A stretch of DNA of 64,000 nt, taken from positions 1 through 64,000 of the forward strand of contig NZ_JACCBZ010000010.1 in NCBI RefSeq assembly GCF_013408825.1, read 5' to 3'. The notes beneath the pieces are model-generated. The model was not told the origin of the DNA. It saw only the letters and a list, made by a program, of their open reading frames with translations, and made no database searches. Shown one piece after another: positions 54,600 through 64,000 of this stretch. The first letter of the stretch is position 1, and every line of letters begins with the position of its first letter. The stretch is from Mucilaginibacter tundrae. Its GTDB lineage: Bacteria; Bacteroidota; Bacteroidia; Sphingobacteriales; Sphingobacteriaceae. The position numbers and the translations under genes are program-made.

Positions 54600-56120
54600 A
54601 TGACAATTTTTAACTCCGTTTTTACCTGGTTCATGAAAAAGCGTATCCACCAGATAGAGCTTTTTATGAAATATCCTAACGAGGTACAGGAAGAATGGTT
54701 TGAACAATTGATATCAGGCGCGGAGCAAACCGAATGGGGCAAGCTCCATCAATATAAAAGTATCAGCAGGCTTTCACAGTTTAAAGAGCGGGTGCCTATC
54801 CAAAATTACGATACCCTAAAGCCTTACATTGAGCGTATGCTGAAGGGTGAACAGAATGTGCTCTGGCATTCGGGTATCCGATGGTTTGCCAAATCATCAG
54901 GAACGACAAGCGACCGCAGCAAATTTATCCCGGTAAGTGAAGAATCCTTAGAGGAATGCCATTTCAAAGGCGGCAAGGACATGCTCACCCTTTATTTTAA
55001 CGAAAGGCCTGATGCACGCATATTTACCGGAAAAAGCTTGACTCTGGGCGGCAGCAACCAGGTTAATCAATTGCATCCGGATGCATCATTTGGTGATCTT
55101 TCGGCGGTAATTATGAAAAACCTGCCTTTGTGGGCGGAGTTTTATCGCACGCCACATCTGGATATCGCCCTGATAGAAAACTTTGAAGAGAAGATAGAAA
55201 AAATGGCCTACGCCACTAAAGATGTAAATGTAACCAGCATCAGCGGTGTGCCTACCTGGAACCTTTTGTTATTTAAACGCATACTGGAGATCACCGGAAA
55301 AAAAAATTTACTGGAAGTTTGGCCTAACCTGGAACTCTACTTTCATGGTGCCGTTAACTTCACCCCATACCGCGACCAGTTTAAAACGCTGATTCCGAAC
55401 GATGAAATGTATTACCTGGAGACTTACAATGCCTCCGAAGGTTTCTTTGGCATACAGGATAGCTTTGATTCGGGGGACATGTTGTTGATGCTGGATTATG
55501 GAATCTTCTATGAGTTTTTGCCGCTTGAAAATATTGGCGAGGATAATCCCAAAACGCTTACGCTTGATGAGGTTGCTTTAGATAAAAATTATGCGCTTAT
55601 CATCAGCACAAACGCGGGTTTGTGGCGCTATATGATTGGCGATACAATACGCTTTACTTCACTTTCGCCTTTCCGCATACAAATCACCGGGCGCACCAAG
55701 CACTTTATTAATGCCTTTGGTGAGGAGTTGATTATTGATAATGCCGAGCGTGCTTTAGCTGAAGCTTGCAGTCAGACAGGCGCTATCATTCGCGATTACA
55801 CCGCCGCGCCGGTCTACTTTAATGGCGACGAGTGCGGCGCCCATGAATGGATCATCGAATTTGAAAAAAAACCTGCCGAATTTGAGCGCTTTATTGATCT
55901 GCTGGATGAAACCCTCCGCCGCATCAACTCTGATTATGATGCCAAGCGGTTTAAGGATATGGCGCTACGCCGTCCGCTGGTGCGCAGGGCGCCTGAGGGG
56001 ACTTTCTTTAACTGGCTGAAGGAAAAAGGCAAACTGGGCGGTCAAAACAAAGTACCGCGTTTGGCTAATAACCGGGAGTATATTGACAGCATTTTGAAAA
56101 TGATGGAGCTGGTGGGGTAA
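54600..56120 (+). CDS. GH3-family acyl-adenylating protein
   Basis: A 506-residue protein of the GH3 (auxin-responsive) family, part of the adenylating superfamily. RWFAKSSGTTSDRSKFIPV is the ATP-binding P-loop-like motif; YLETYNASEGFFGIQD and FTSLSPFRIQITGRTKHFIN complete the pattern. Plant members conjugate acids to amino acids; bacterial substrates are unknown. It is cotranscribed with lptB (6-bp gap) and a TPR protein follows 7 bp later. Confidence 0.9.
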   Translation: MTIFNSVFTWFMKKRIHQIELFMKYPNEVQEEWFEQLISGAEQTEWGKLHQYKSISRLSQFKERVPIQNYDTLKPYIERMLKGEQNVLWHSGIRWFAKSSGTTSDRSKFIPVSEESLEECHFKGGKDMLTLYFNERPDARIFTGKSLTLGGSNQVNQLHPDASFGDLSAVIMKNLPLWAEFYRTPHLDIALIENFEEKIEKMAYATKDVNVTSISGVPTWNLLLFKRILEITGKKNLLEVWPNLELYFHGAVNFTPYRDQFKTLIPNDEMYYLETYNASEGFFGIQDSFDSGDMLLMLDYGIFYEFLPLENIGEDNPKTLTLDEVALDKNYALIISTNAGLWRYMIGDTIRFTSLSPFRIQITGRTKHFINAFGEELIIDNAERALAEACSQTGAIIRDYTAAPVYFNGDECGAHEWIIEFEKKPAEFERFIDLLDETLRRINSDYDAKRFKDMALRRPLVRRAPEGTFFNWLKEKGKLGGQNKVPRLANNREYIDSILKMMELVG

Positions 56121-56139
56121 CTATTAAATGGGCAGCTAT

Positions 56140-57273
56140 ATGAAAAAGTTCATATTTATATTTTTGCTTCTGCCGATGTTGGCAATCGCACAAACTCCCC
56201 TTCAGTTTTTAAATGATGGCAAGCTATTTATTGATAGCGCTCAATATCAACAGGCTATATTATCTTTGAGTAAAGCTATCGCTAAAAAGCCTAAATATAC
56301 AGATGCTTATTATCTCAGAGCTATCGCTAAAAAAAACATAAGTGATTACGAGGGCGCTGAAGCAGACTTTACCCAGGTGATTACGTTAAAGCCAAATGAC
56401 CAGAAAGCTTATTACCAACGGGCATTAATCAGGGAGATCAAGCATGATTATAAAGGCGCACAGCGAGATTATACAACAATAATCGGGTTTGACCCGGATA
56501 ACGTACGCGCTTATATGGAACGGGCACGAGTGGATTCAACCGCCGCATTAACCATCACTGATTATTCAAAAGCTAAGGACATCGATCCCAAACAATTATA
56601 TCTGATACGTGCACATTCAGACTGGAACAACAAGGATTTTAAGGCCTGTATTGATGACTATAGCGCGTTACTTGCCATCGACCCTAGAAATATAAATGCT
56701 TATGCCAACCGGGGTAGTGCAAAATGGGAATTAAAAGATTATGACGGCGCTGTTAAAGATTACATGACAGCTATATCATTTAATGATAAATATACCTGGA
56801 CCTATTACAACACAGTAGGACTTATAAGGAGTGACGAAAAAGATTATAAAAGTGCTATAGCTGCATTCTCCAAATCAATTTCATTATTTGAATCAGGGGC
56901 AACCTATCAAAACAGAGCGATAACCGAAACAACAATAGGTAATTATGACGCAGCGATCAAAGATTTTACAATTGCAATTAACAGCAAGCCGCATAAATCC
57001 AGCAATACAGCTTTTGAAAAAATGTATGGAGAAATTCCATATTTTCTAAGGGCCAAAACCGAACTCCTCGGTGGATATTTTAGAGCGGCACTTGCTGATC
57101 TTGATATAGCAATAAATTTAAAACCGGATTACGTTTTAGCTTATAACGCCCGCGGTGAGGCAAAAAATAAATTAGGAGATGATGCGGGCGCTTGTGCCGA
57201 CTGGCAAATCGCAAACAAAATGGGTTGCGAACCCGCTAAGGAAAATCTTGAAAAGTTTTGTAGTAAAGGATAG
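56140..57273 (+). CDS. Secreted TPR-repeat protein
   Basis: About 377 residues from ATG at 56140 (MKKFIFIFLLLPMLAIAQ signal peptide); an ATG at 56128 is also in frame. The rest is a chain of tetratricopeptide repeats, for example AQYQQAILSLSKAIAKKPKY, YEGAEADFTQVITLKPND, and NYDAAIKDFTIAINSKP. A typical Bacteroidetes C-terminal end GDDAGACADWQIANKMGC is present. It probably mediates protein contacts in the periplasm. It follows the GH3 gene closely. Confidence 0.87.
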   Translation: MKKFIFIFLLLPMLAIAQTPLQFLNDGKLFIDSAQYQQAILSLSKAIAKKPKYTDAYYLRAIAKKNISDYEGAEADFTQVITLKPNDQKAYYQRALIREIKHDYKGAQRDYTTIIGFDPDNVRAYMERARVDSTAALTITDYSKAKDIDPKQLYLIRAHSDWNNKDFKACIDDYSALLAIDPRNINAYANRGSAKWELKDYDGAVKDYMTAISFNDKYTWTYYNTVGLIRSDEKDYKSAIAAFSKSISLFESGATYQNRAITETTIGNYDAAIKDFTIAINSKPHKSSNTAFEKMYGEIPYFLRAKTELLGGYFRAALADLDIAINLKPDYVLAYNARGEAKNKLGDDAGACADWQIANKMGCEPAKENLEKFCSKG

Positions 57274-57393
57274 CGGCAAAATTTAAAGATAAATCATCCT
57301 GCTAAATTTTACCGATAATTTGCAGATTAAGTATTATATAATTGGTTGACTCTAACCGATATTTATACTTAAGATCAGTTACCTCATCTACAT

Positions 57394-59139
57394 ATGAAAT
57401 TTCTTTTTACAATAATAACCCTGCTGTTTATGCAGCAGGGTTTTGCACAACAGCAACCCAATAGCGGCACTAACCTCATCCGTTTAAACCAGATCGGCTT
57501 TTATCCTGGCGGACCAAAAACTGCCATTGTGCTGACCGATAAACAGACTGATTTTTATCTGCAAACAGCCGATAAGCAAACTGTATTTACCGGGGAGCTA
57601 AAAAAATCAACTGATCCTGATTTCGCGGGCAAACACACTTACATAGCCGATTTTAGCGCTTGCCATCAACCCGGGAAATACATCGTTATGGTGCCGGGTA
57701 TCGGCTCATCATATCCATTCGAGATAAAAATCGACGTTTATCGTAATGTTGCAGATGCATCTATCAAGGCATATTATTTTATGAGGGCATCAACCCCATT
57801 ACTGGAAAAACACGCGGGCAAATGGCATAGGGCTGAAGGCCACCCCGACACAGCCGTATTAGTACATTCATCCGCTGCTACAGCATCGCGCCCGGCAGGC
57901 ACAGTAATTTCAGCGCCCGGCGGATGGTATGATGCGGGGGATTATAACAAATACATCGTTAACAGCGGTATTAGTACCTCCACTTTGCTTTCATTATATG
58001 AGGATTTTCCGGCTTATATGAAAACCGTTAAGCTAAATATCCCCGAAAGCGGCAACGGCATACCTGATATTTTAAACGAAGCATTATGGAACCTCAGGTG
58101 GATGATGAAGATGCAGGATATTGACGGTGGTGTTTACCATAAATTGACCAATGCCGTATTTGATAAATTTGAAATGCCTGATAGCGCTATCGCGACACGT
58201 TACGTAGTTCAAAAAGGCACGGCTGCTACGCTTGATTTTGCCGCGGTGATGGCGCAAGCGAGCCGTATCTTCAGGAAATACCCCAATGAATTGCCGGGTT
58301 TGGCGGATTCCTGTTTAAACAAAGCCACCAAAGCATGGGGCTGGGCGATGAAAAATCCAGATGTGGCTTACGATCAGGATAAAATGAATGAAAAATTTAC
58401 ACCTCAAGTTACCACCGGCGCTTACGGCGACGATAGTTTTGGCGATGAATTTATTTGGGCAGCTTCGGAACTGTTTGTTACCACCAAACAGTCGGAATAT
58501 TTAAAAGCGGTTAATCTTATCCCGGATAATTATATGCCCGTACCCACCTGGAGCAATGTGCGGCTTCTCGGTTATTATACGCTGATAAAAAATGCCGGTT
58601 CTTTTGGCGACAAAGCACCCAAACAATTACCGGAGTTGCAACAAAAGCTATTAGCATTTGCCGATGAACTGATCAGCGGAGCCGATGATAATGCTTATGA
58701 AACGGTGATGAATAAGTCGTCGCGGAATTTTAACTGGGGCAGCAACTCCATAGCGGCGAATGAGGGCGTTGCTTTGATACAGGCGTATAAGCTTTCGGGC
58801 AATAAAAAGTATTTGCGGTATGCTTTGAGCAACCTGGATTATATTTTAGGCAGAAATGGTACAGGCTATTCTTACATCACCGGTTATGGCAGCAAAACAC
58901 CCATGCACCCGCATCATCGGCCTTCCAAATCGGATGGCTTGGTTGAGCCTGTGCCCGGCCTGCTGGTTGGCGGCCCAAACCCAGGCATGCAGGACCATAT
59001 CCAAGTACCATCTGTTGTACCGGATGAAGCTTATATTGACGATGACCGCGCCTATGCGGTAAACGAAATTGCCATCAACTGGAATGCGCCATTTGCTTAT
59101 TTAGCTAACGCGATAGAGGCTTTGCAGGGGGAATTATGA
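57394..59139 (+). CDS. Glycoside hydrolase family 9 (endoglucanase type)
   Basis: A 581-residue secreted enzyme: signal peptide (1-19, ending GFAQ), an N-terminal immunoglobulin-like CelD domain (LIRLNQIGFYPGGPKTAIVL), and the GH9 (alpha/alpha)6 barrel. Catalytic motifs: GGWYDAGDYNKYIV with the base Asp residues, PHHRPSKSDG, and DDRAYAVNEIAINWNAPF with the acid Glu. GH9 enzymes cleave beta-1,4-glucans such as cellulose or mixed-linkage glucan. It is a lone gene rather than part of a PUL. Confidence 0.93.
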   Translation: MKFLFTIITLLFMQQGFAQQQPNSGTNLIRLNQIGFYPGGPKTAIVLTDKQTDFYLQTADKQTVFTGELKKSTDPDFAGKHTYIADFSACHQPGKYIVMVPGIGSSYPFEIKIDVYRNVADASIKAYYFMRASTPLLEKHAGKWHRAEGHPDTAVLVHSSAATASRPAGTVISAPGGWYDAGDYNKYIVNSGISTSTLLSLYEDFPAYMKTVKLNIPESGNGIPDILNEALWNLRWMMKMQDIDGGVYHKLTNAVFDKFEMPDSAIATRYVVQKGTAATLDFAAVMAQASRIFRKYPNELPGLADSCLNKATKAWGWAMKNPDVAYDQDKMNEKFTPQVTTGAYGDDSFGDEFIWAASELFVTTKQSEYLKAVNLIPDNYMPVPTWSNVRLLGYYTLIKNAGSFGDKAPKQLPELQQKLLAFADELISGADDNAYETVMNKSSRNFNWGSNSIAANEGVALIQAYKLSGNKKYLRYALSNLDYILGRNGTGYSYITGYGSKTPMHPHHRPSKSDGLVEPVPGLLVGGPNPGMQDHIQVPSVVPDEAYIDDDRAYAVNEIAINWNAPFAYLANAIEALQGEL

Positions 59140-59211
59140 GTTGTATTCAGATAGTTTGCGTTGGTTTTATGAGTAAATTAGACGTTTAATTTAGTTGCTG
59201 CTTATTTATAT

Positions 59212-59673
59212 ATGGACTCAAGCAAAACATTCTTACCCTATACCGGCCCTCCTGACCTTAGAGAAGAATGGAAAAAAAACATTATGGTTTTTCTATTTTT
59301 CTCAGTGCCATGTTTTTTCATCGGAGATGATGGCTTGGGTATGAAATTGGGATTTGAAGCATGCATCTTTATAGGGTTTATTATATACCTCTTTAATAAT
59401 CGGATGACTGTAAGTCTAATTATCTCAATACCAGATAAAATGCTTGTTTATTATACCGTAAATTGCTTCGGTAATAAACGGGAAACTAAAATTTATCTTC
59501 CTACTGCAATAATAAGTTATGAATACAGGCAGGTTCGGAAATATATAAAAGGAATGCGCCTTAAAATATATGGAAGGAATGGCGACAGCGTAACGCTTAG
59601 GGAAGATATGGATGGTTATCGTCAGGGGGAATTAGATCAGATAGTTGCATTCATTGCCGAGCTAAAACCTTAG
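59212..59673 (+). CDS. Membrane protein of unknown function, two helices
   Basis: A 153-residue protein with two adjacent membrane helices (IMVFLFFSVPCFFIG and ACIFIGFIIYLF, about 25-62) and a cytoplasmic-type beta-rich end (AIISYEYRQVRKYIKGMR). The layout resembles YcxB/PH-like membrane proteins, but I do not recognise the family with certainty. Confidence 0.6.
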   Translation: MDSSKTFLPYTGPPDLREEWKKNIMVFLFFSVPCFFIGDDGLGMKLGFEACIFIGFIIYLFNNRMTVSLIISIPDKMLVYYTVNCFGNKRETKIYLPTAIISYEYRQVRKYIKGMRLKIYGRNGDSVTLREDMDGYRQGELDQIVAFIAELKP

Positions 59674-59693
59674 AAACTTATTTTCAGTTAATC

Positions 59694-60005
59694 TTACATC
59701 GCTATATCCTGCCCATGCCTTGGATCATCGGGGAGTATTTCCATTTCAGGTACTCCAATATAATCGGCATACCATTGGATTGCTCCTACTACATCCAGGG
59801 CGTCTTCAGCGGCTATGTTAATGGTTTCAAAAGCGTATAGTTTGCTGTTGGCATAGCCGAAAAGCTGTATCTCATTCTCGTTAGCGGTAAATTTTTCGTC
59901 ACTAACACAATAGACCCTGATTTTCAAGGCAGTATCCCTTGAATGTATTACGTCTCGGCAAGCATTTTTAGGATCGGTGGCTAGCAAATATACATTGTGG
60001 TCCAT
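59694..60005 (-). CDS. Uncharacterised small protein
   Basis: A 103-residue acidic protein starting MDHNVYLLATDPKNACRDV, with an alpha/beta character and TINIAAEDALDVVGAIQWYA. No family recognised. It is likely a real gene given its clean start and composition, and is separated by 77 bp from aroK. Confidence 0.5.
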   Translation of the reverse strand: MDHNVYLLATDPKNACRDVIHSRDTALKIRVYCVSDEKFTANENEIQLFGYANSKLYAFETINIAAEDALDVVGAIQWYADYIGVPEMEILPDDPRHGQDIAM

Positions 60006-60082
60006 AAAAGTTCAACAACAATTGTTAAGGATAGTTTCAGCTAAGTTATTTTAAAGTAAAGGGATTTATGCCCTTCTGGCTA

Positions 60083-60610
60083 TTATTTGCCGGCAATAAG
60101 TGCTTCCAAACCTTCCACACTCAGGCTTATGCCGTCAGTAATATAGCTGGCTTTCATATAAAAATCTTCACGTTCGGCTAATTTATCAGTAATGAATTGG
60201 AGTAACTCATCACCATCCTTATCGCGCAGCAAAGGGCGCTTGGCTTTGCCCTTTTCCAGCCTGTCAACTAGTGTTTTTGGCGAAAGCTTGATATAAACTG
60301 TTTTGCCATTGGCATTCATCCACTCCATGTGATCGAAAAAGCAGGGCAACCCGCCGCCGGTAGAGATAATGGTATTATGAGCGAATTTAGTTTGTTTCAG
60401 GATATCGGATTCCAATTTCCGGAAGGCTTCTTCGCCAAAACTGGAGAAATATTCAGCAATCGTCATACCCAACTGCTCTTCCAGCAGGTGGTCAAGGTCA
60501 ACAAATTCATAATCCAGGTGATTAGCTAGCTTGCGACTCCAGGTGGTTTTACCGCAACCCATAAATCCAATAAAAAACACCCAATTGGGTTTGACTGAAT
60601 TATTATTCAT
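60083..60610 (-). CDS. aroK: Shikimate kinase
   Basis: A 175-residue kinase that phosphorylates shikimate in aromatic amino acid synthesis. P-loop FIGFMGCGKTTWSRKLA, DLDHLLEEQLG (shikimate Asp), FRKLESDIL and ISTGGGLPC match AroK. It is the last gene of the leftward operon with the permease, DoxX and DUF1599 genes, 16 bp after the permease. Confidence 0.93.
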   Translation of the reverse strand: MNNNSVKPNWVFFIGFMGCGKTTWSRKLANHLDYEFVDLDHLLEEQLGMTIAEYFSSFGEEAFRKLESDILKQTKFAHNTIISTGGGLPCFFDHMEWMNANGKTVYIKLSPKTLVDRLEKGKAKRPLLRDKDGDELLQFITDKLAEREDFYMKASYITDGISLSVEGLEALIAGK

Positions 60611-60626
60611 TAATTCCTGTTATATC

Positions 60627-61685
60627 CTATCCAAGCTTCACTCTCGGGTCGATCCAAACATAAGCAACATCTACCAAAATATTGATCACAACAAAAATAA
60701 AAGCGATAAAAAGTATCGAACCCATCACCACCGGGAAGTCCGACATTTCGAGCGCATCCACCGTTGTTTTGCCTAAGCCATTGTAGCCAAACACATACTC
60801 TACAAAAAAAGAACCTGCCATTAATCCTGCGAACCAATTAGCCACAGCGGTCACTACCGGGTTAAGCGCGTTTTTTAAAGCGTGCCGATAAATGATAGCG
60901 TTATCGCTTAATCCTTTGGCTTTAGCAGTGCGGATATAATCCTGGCCTAAAACGTCGAGCATGGCGCTGCGGGTAAGCTGTACAATAATGGCAAGTGGGC
61001 GCAGGCCTAAGGTTATCATTGGCAAGATTAAATTCTTTAGGGTAAGTACTTCACCACGAAAAGGATCATAACTGTATAAACTGCCCGACATATTAAGCCC
61101 GGTATATTTACTCAGCACAAAACCGAAGATCCAGGCAATGATAATACCGGCGAAAAATGATGGCGCGGAAATGCCAAGGGTTGAAAAACCCACTGCCAGC
61201 CTGTCGATCCAGGTGTTTTGATGCACCGCGCTCATAATACCTAAAAAACCACCAATGATGATGGCGAATAGCATGGCGGTGGTTGCTAGTACCAGCGTGT
61301 TCGGTACTACCTCTATTAAAAGCGACATAACATCCTTGCGTGTCTGATAAGAGCGGCGCAGGTAAGGCCATTTAAGGGCGATAACATTTGTGGATGATAC
61401 CGGGAATAATTTGATGTAGTGATAGCGTTGCTGCTCTTCAGCCGCATTGGCGTGGATTCCGATGGGCGAAAGATCATTCAAATAATAAGCGAATTGCACT
61501 GGAATGGGCTTATCCAACCCAAATTCCTTTCGTACGGCCTGTAGCGATTGCACGTCCGCACGCTGGCCTTGGGTCATGCGGGCGGGATCAACGGGCAAAA
61601 TATTAAACAGAAAAAACACGACCACCACAACCCCGAGCATTACCGCGAGCCCATATATCAGTTTGCGCAGTAAGTAGGTTGCCAT
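60627..61685 (-). CDS. ABC transporter permease, DppB/OppB type
   Basis: A 352-residue peptide-transport type permease. N-terminal helix LIYGLAVMLGVVVVVFFLFN followed by NILPVDPARMTQGQRA; the conserved EAA-loop region with GLSDNAIIYRHALKNALNPV and the GLMAGSFFVEYVFGYNGLG ending are typical. The partner permease and ATPases are not adjacent. It overlaps almost end to end with the DoxX gene (2-bp gap). Confidence 0.9.
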   Translation of the reverse strand: MATYLLRKLIYGLAVMLGVVVVVFFLFNILPVDPARMTQGQRADVQSLQAVRKEFGLDKPIPVQFAYYLNDLSPIGIHANAAEEQQRYHYIKLFPVSSTNVIALKWPYLRRSYQTRKDVMSLLIEVVPNTLVLATTAMLFAIIIGGFLGIMSAVHQNTWIDRLAVGFSTLGISAPSFFAGIIIAWIFGFVLSKYTGLNMSGSLYSYDPFRGEVLTLKNLILPMITLGLRPLAIIVQLTRSAMLDVLGQDYIRTAKAKGLSDNAIIYRHALKNALNPVVTAVANWFAGLMAGSFFVEYVFGYNGLGKTTVDALEMSDFPVVMGSILFIAFIFVVINILVDVAYVWIDPRVKLG

Positions 61686-61687
61686 AC

Positions 61688-62860
61688 TTATTGGTTTTGG
61701 AGATATTGTTTTACCAGTTCATCATATGTTGGTACGGTATGATAGTGCCATTTGTTGATGATGATACCGTTTTTTAATAACATCACGCCCGGATTTGCAC
61801 GCACCATGGATTTTAGCGGCACGCCATCTACATAATAAATTTCGCTAACCAAATGATGCACCTTGGCGAAAGCCTCAGCATCCGCGGCAGAATTTGATGT
61901 GAGCAGGATGGTGCGCATGTTATAGTTTTGGATCAGGTTAATGCAAAGCGCGTTCAAGCTGCTTAAGGCAGTAAGGTTTGCTTTATGCAGATCATCAGTT
62001 ACAATAACCAAGCTGTAAAATGGGTTTGACAACAGTTCTTTGGTGTAATCATTGCGTTGTGCATCCTGAATAGATAAGTCCTGAATTTTTGGCGTAAACC
62101 CTTTTTTGACCAAATGTGATTCCGGCGTGCCGATGATCTGCCAGTTACTATCCTTCCAGATATTACTTTTGATGTACTCCTTATCATTCATTGATTTGGT
62201 TGCACCAGTAGCTTTATTTTTTAACTGGTAGACCTCTTCGTATTCATCAGCAGGCGCACCCGGCGGGATTTTCATCTCATCGGGAATATTAGCGCCAACC
62301 TTATAAGGCAGAAAATCCAGTACCGGCAAATAATTGTACGTGTAAAAACCAACTCCTAAAGCTACAACGGTAGCTATCAGCAATGAATAATCACCTGTTT
62401 TGGGTTTGAACAGGGGGCTGATCCTGTCGCGGTTGCGGAACAGGACGATGATCAGCAATAATAAAATCAGATCCTTGCTGAACGACTGCCATGGGGTAAG
62501 CACAATGGCATCACCAAAGCAACCACAGGTGGTTACTACCTTAAATACAGCGGAATAAAACGTTAAAAAGGCAAAGAAAATGATCAGCAATAACAATCCC
62601 CATGCTACCTGTTTCGCACGTACGCCAATTAACAAAGCGAAGCCGAGGATCATCTCCAAAGCACATAAAATAATGGCGAGGCTAAGCGCCAGATCATTTA
62701 AAAAAGTAATATGGAAAACCTCGAAATATTCTTCGAGTTTATAGGAAAAACCCAGCGGGTCGTTAGCTTTTATCAGCCCCGAAAAAATAAACAGCAGCCC
62801 TACGAATATGCGCGAAACCCAAATGATTGATGAATTGCCGCTTGCTTTAGTTTTTGCCAT
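61688..62860 (-). CDS. DoxX/MauE-like membrane protein with thioredoxin-like end
   Basis: A 390-residue protein (BT_3928-like). Residues 12-180 hold four or more membrane helices with VSRIFVGLLFIFSGLIKANDP and VTTCGCFGDAIVLTPWQSF, the CGCFGD motif of MauE/DoxX proteins. The C-terminal 200 residues look like a thioredoxin-type domain without an active CxxC (GVMLLKNGIIINKWHYHT). It may support quinone- or disulfide-linked redox steps. Part of the DUF1599-aroK operon. Confidence 0.85.
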   Translation of the reverse strand: MAKTKASGNSSIIWVSRIFVGLLFIFSGLIKANDPLGFSYKLEEYFEVFHITFLNDLALSLAIILCALEMILGFALLIGVRAKQVAWGLLLLIIFFAFLTFYSAVFKVVTTCGCFGDAIVLTPWQSFSKDLILLLLIIVLFRNRDRISPLFKPKTGDYSLLIATVVALGVGFYTYNYLPVLDFLPYKVGANIPDEMKIPPGAPADEYEEVYQLKNKATGATKSMNDKEYIKSNIWKDSNWQIIGTPESHLVKKGFTPKIQDLSIQDAQRNDYTKELLSNPFYSLVIVTDDLHKANLTALSSLNALCINLIQNYNMRTILLTSNSAADAEAFAKVHHLVSEIYYVDGVPLKSMVRANPGVMLLKNGIIINKWHYHTVPTYDELVKQYLQNQ

Positions 62861-62875
62861 GATATTGTGCCTTTA

Positions 62876-63418
62876 TTAAGGAGCTGGGGTAAGTTTTATT
62901 AACGCAAAAACGGCATAGTTTAGCATATCCTGGTAATTGGCTTTGATGCCTTCGGATGCCAGGGTTTGGCCCTTGTTATCTTCAATTTGCTTCACCCGTA
63001 GCAGTTTCATCAAAATCAGGTCGGTTAAGGAGCTGATGCGCATATCACGCCATGCTTCGCCGTAATCATGGTTTTTGGCGAACATCAGCTCTTTCGTTTC
63101 CTTTACTTTGGCATCAAACAGAGCACCTGCCAGCTCTGCCGGGATCTCCAGAGGAGTTTCGGCAGTTGATTCCAGCTGCATCATAGCGATAACACAATAG
63201 TTAACAATACCTATGTATTCGCTGGTGATATCTTCATCAACTTTCGATACTTTTTTTTCTTCGAGGGTGCGGATACGCTGCGCTTTAATAAAGATCTGGT
63301 CGGTGATGGATTCCGGACGGAGGATGCGCCAGGCTGTGCCATAGTCGTGGGTTTTTTTGATGAAAAGCCCTTTACAGGTGTTTATTACCGCGTCGTATTC
63401 TATAGATGTATTGCTCAA
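62876..63418 (-). CDS. DUF1599 protein, tandem repeat
   Basis: A 180-residue protein consisting of two related halves, each with a K-x-x-DYG motif: KKTHDYGTAWRILRPESITD (about 21-40) and AKNHDYGEAWRDMRISSLTD (about 113-132). This is DUF1599 (nucleotide modification associated domain 1 type). Function unknown; the position beside folP is conserved in Bacteroidetes as far as I recall. It opens the leftward operon. Confidence 0.88.
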   Translation of the reverse strand: MSNTSIEYDAVINTCKGLFIKKTHDYGTAWRILRPESITDQIFIKAQRIRTLEEKKVSKVDEDITSEYIGIVNYCVIAMMQLESTAETPLEIPAELAGALFDAKVKETKELMFAKNHDYGEAWRDMRISSLTDLILMKLLRVKQIEDNKGQTLASEGIKANYQDMLNYAVFALIKLTPAP

Positions 63419-63464
63419 AGTATTGTAATGTGTGTTATGTTGCCGATGGTCAATTTATAAAGAT

Positions 63465-64000
63465 ATGGTTACCTTTACAATAAAAAAATCTGTGGCTAAA
63501 GATACGTTTTTTCATAAAAAGGTTACCCTAAACGCGGGCGGTAAATTGATAGATTTAAGCAGCCCGAAAGTGATGGGGATAATTAACCTTACGCCCGATT
63601 CATTTTTCGCGGGCAGCCGCAAGCAGGATGTAAGCTTGATATTGAAGCAGGCGGAAAAGATGCTGGCGGAAGGTGCTACAATTTTAGATCTCGGCGCATA
63701 CTCTTCCCGGCCGGGCGCGGCAGATATATCGGCACAAGAAGAAACAGACAGGCTGTTGCCTGCGGTTGAGGCTATTGTAGCTGAATATCCCGAGGCGGTT
63801 TTATCAATAGACACTTTTAGAACTCGGGTTGCCGAAGCTGCTATTAACGCCGGCGCGCATATAATCAACGATATCTCAGGTGGCGAACTGGATGAAGCCA
63901 TGTTTGCCACAGTTGCCAAATTACAGGTGCCTTATATTTTAATGCACATGAAGGGTACGCCGCAAAACATGGTTCAGCAGGCTAATTATGAAAATGTATT
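63465..64000 (+). CDS. folP: Dihydropteroate synthase, 5' part
   Basis: The first 178 codons of folP, cut by the end of the window. KVMGIINLTPDSFFAGSR, the DPPS loop ILDLGAYSSRPGA, VLSIDTFR and IINDISGG are hallmark motifs of the enzyme that joins pterin diphosphate with p-aminobenzoate. ATG at 63465 is chosen; it is divergent from the DUF1599 gene with a 46-bp gap. Confidence 0.95.
   Translation, partial: MVTFTIKKSVAKDTFFHKKVTLNAGGKLIDLSSPKVMGIINLTPDSFFAGSRKQDVSLILKQAEKMLAEGATILDLGAYSSRPGAADISAQEETDRLLPAVEAIVAEYPEAVLSIDTFRTRVAEAAINAGAHIINDISGGELDEAMFATVAKLQVPYILMHMKGTPQNMVQQANYENV

Overview
The window looks like a chromosome piece of a Bacteroidetes bacterium, most likely Sphingobacteriaceae close to Mucilaginibacter or Pedobacter. 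This rests on gene content (gliding-group type FtsX permeases, class II ribonucleotide reductase, DoxX/MauE protein beside DUF1599 and folP, REP-associated transposase), a clear TTG-N19-TAnnTTTG promoter in front of gcvP, weak Shine-Dalgarno signals and moderate GC. The genus is an inference.

Layout. Bases 1-5600 are a decayed accessory region: IS21-like terminal repeats, a frameshifted tyrosine recombinase, the 3' half of a tRNA-Val(UAC) gene acting as an attachment site with the tRNA terminator behind it, a second multiply frameshifted recombinase, an ABC ATPase, the N-terminal stub of a lantibiotic dehydratase, an unlisted 54-residue RiPP-like precursor peptide, the stub of a hybrid two-component regulator and a further recombinase scrap. 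Bases 5627-14238 hold the most striking locus: a tight minus-strand operon of a Ser/Thr kinase, a FhaA-like protein, a 32-residue membrane miniprotein, a membrane PP2C phosphatase, a 1352-residue fusion of a SEDS (RodA/FtsW) glycosyltransferase with a penicillin-binding transpeptidase, and an FHA protein. Its gene set parallels the actinobacterial fhaA-fhaB-pstP-rodA-pbpA-pknA-pknB cluster that controls wall synthesis by phosphorylation, but here rodA and pbpA are one gene and the kinase has no PASTA domains.

Bases 14300-31532 carry an M13 peptidase, a broken histidine kinase, a porin, a thioredoxin-like protein, an FtsX permease, an S24-type regulator divergent from a histidine-box/receiver protein, a DnaJ-KTSC protein, an ECF sigma/anti-sigma/DUF4097 operon and rlmI. 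Bases 31533-47474 carry nrdJ, a bacilliredoxin, an M23 peptidase/bactofilin pair, ahcY, a RAYT with its REP palindromes (and a distant REP cluster at 31.6 kb), three copies of a hairpin repeat with compensating changes, an acyltransferase, several small soluble proteins, a polysaccharide deacetylase and pdxJ. Bases 47524-64000 are mostly housekeeping: gcvP with promoter and terminator, a response regulator, an MBL hydrolase, recJ, lptB, a GH3 protein, a TPR protein, a GH9 cellulase, and the operon DUF1599 / DoxX-MauE / OppB-type permease / aroK divergent from folP, which runs off the end.

Limits: all family names come from reading motifs by eye. No database search, structure prediction or alignment was run. 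Several frameshifts lie in homopolymers and could be sequencing errors.
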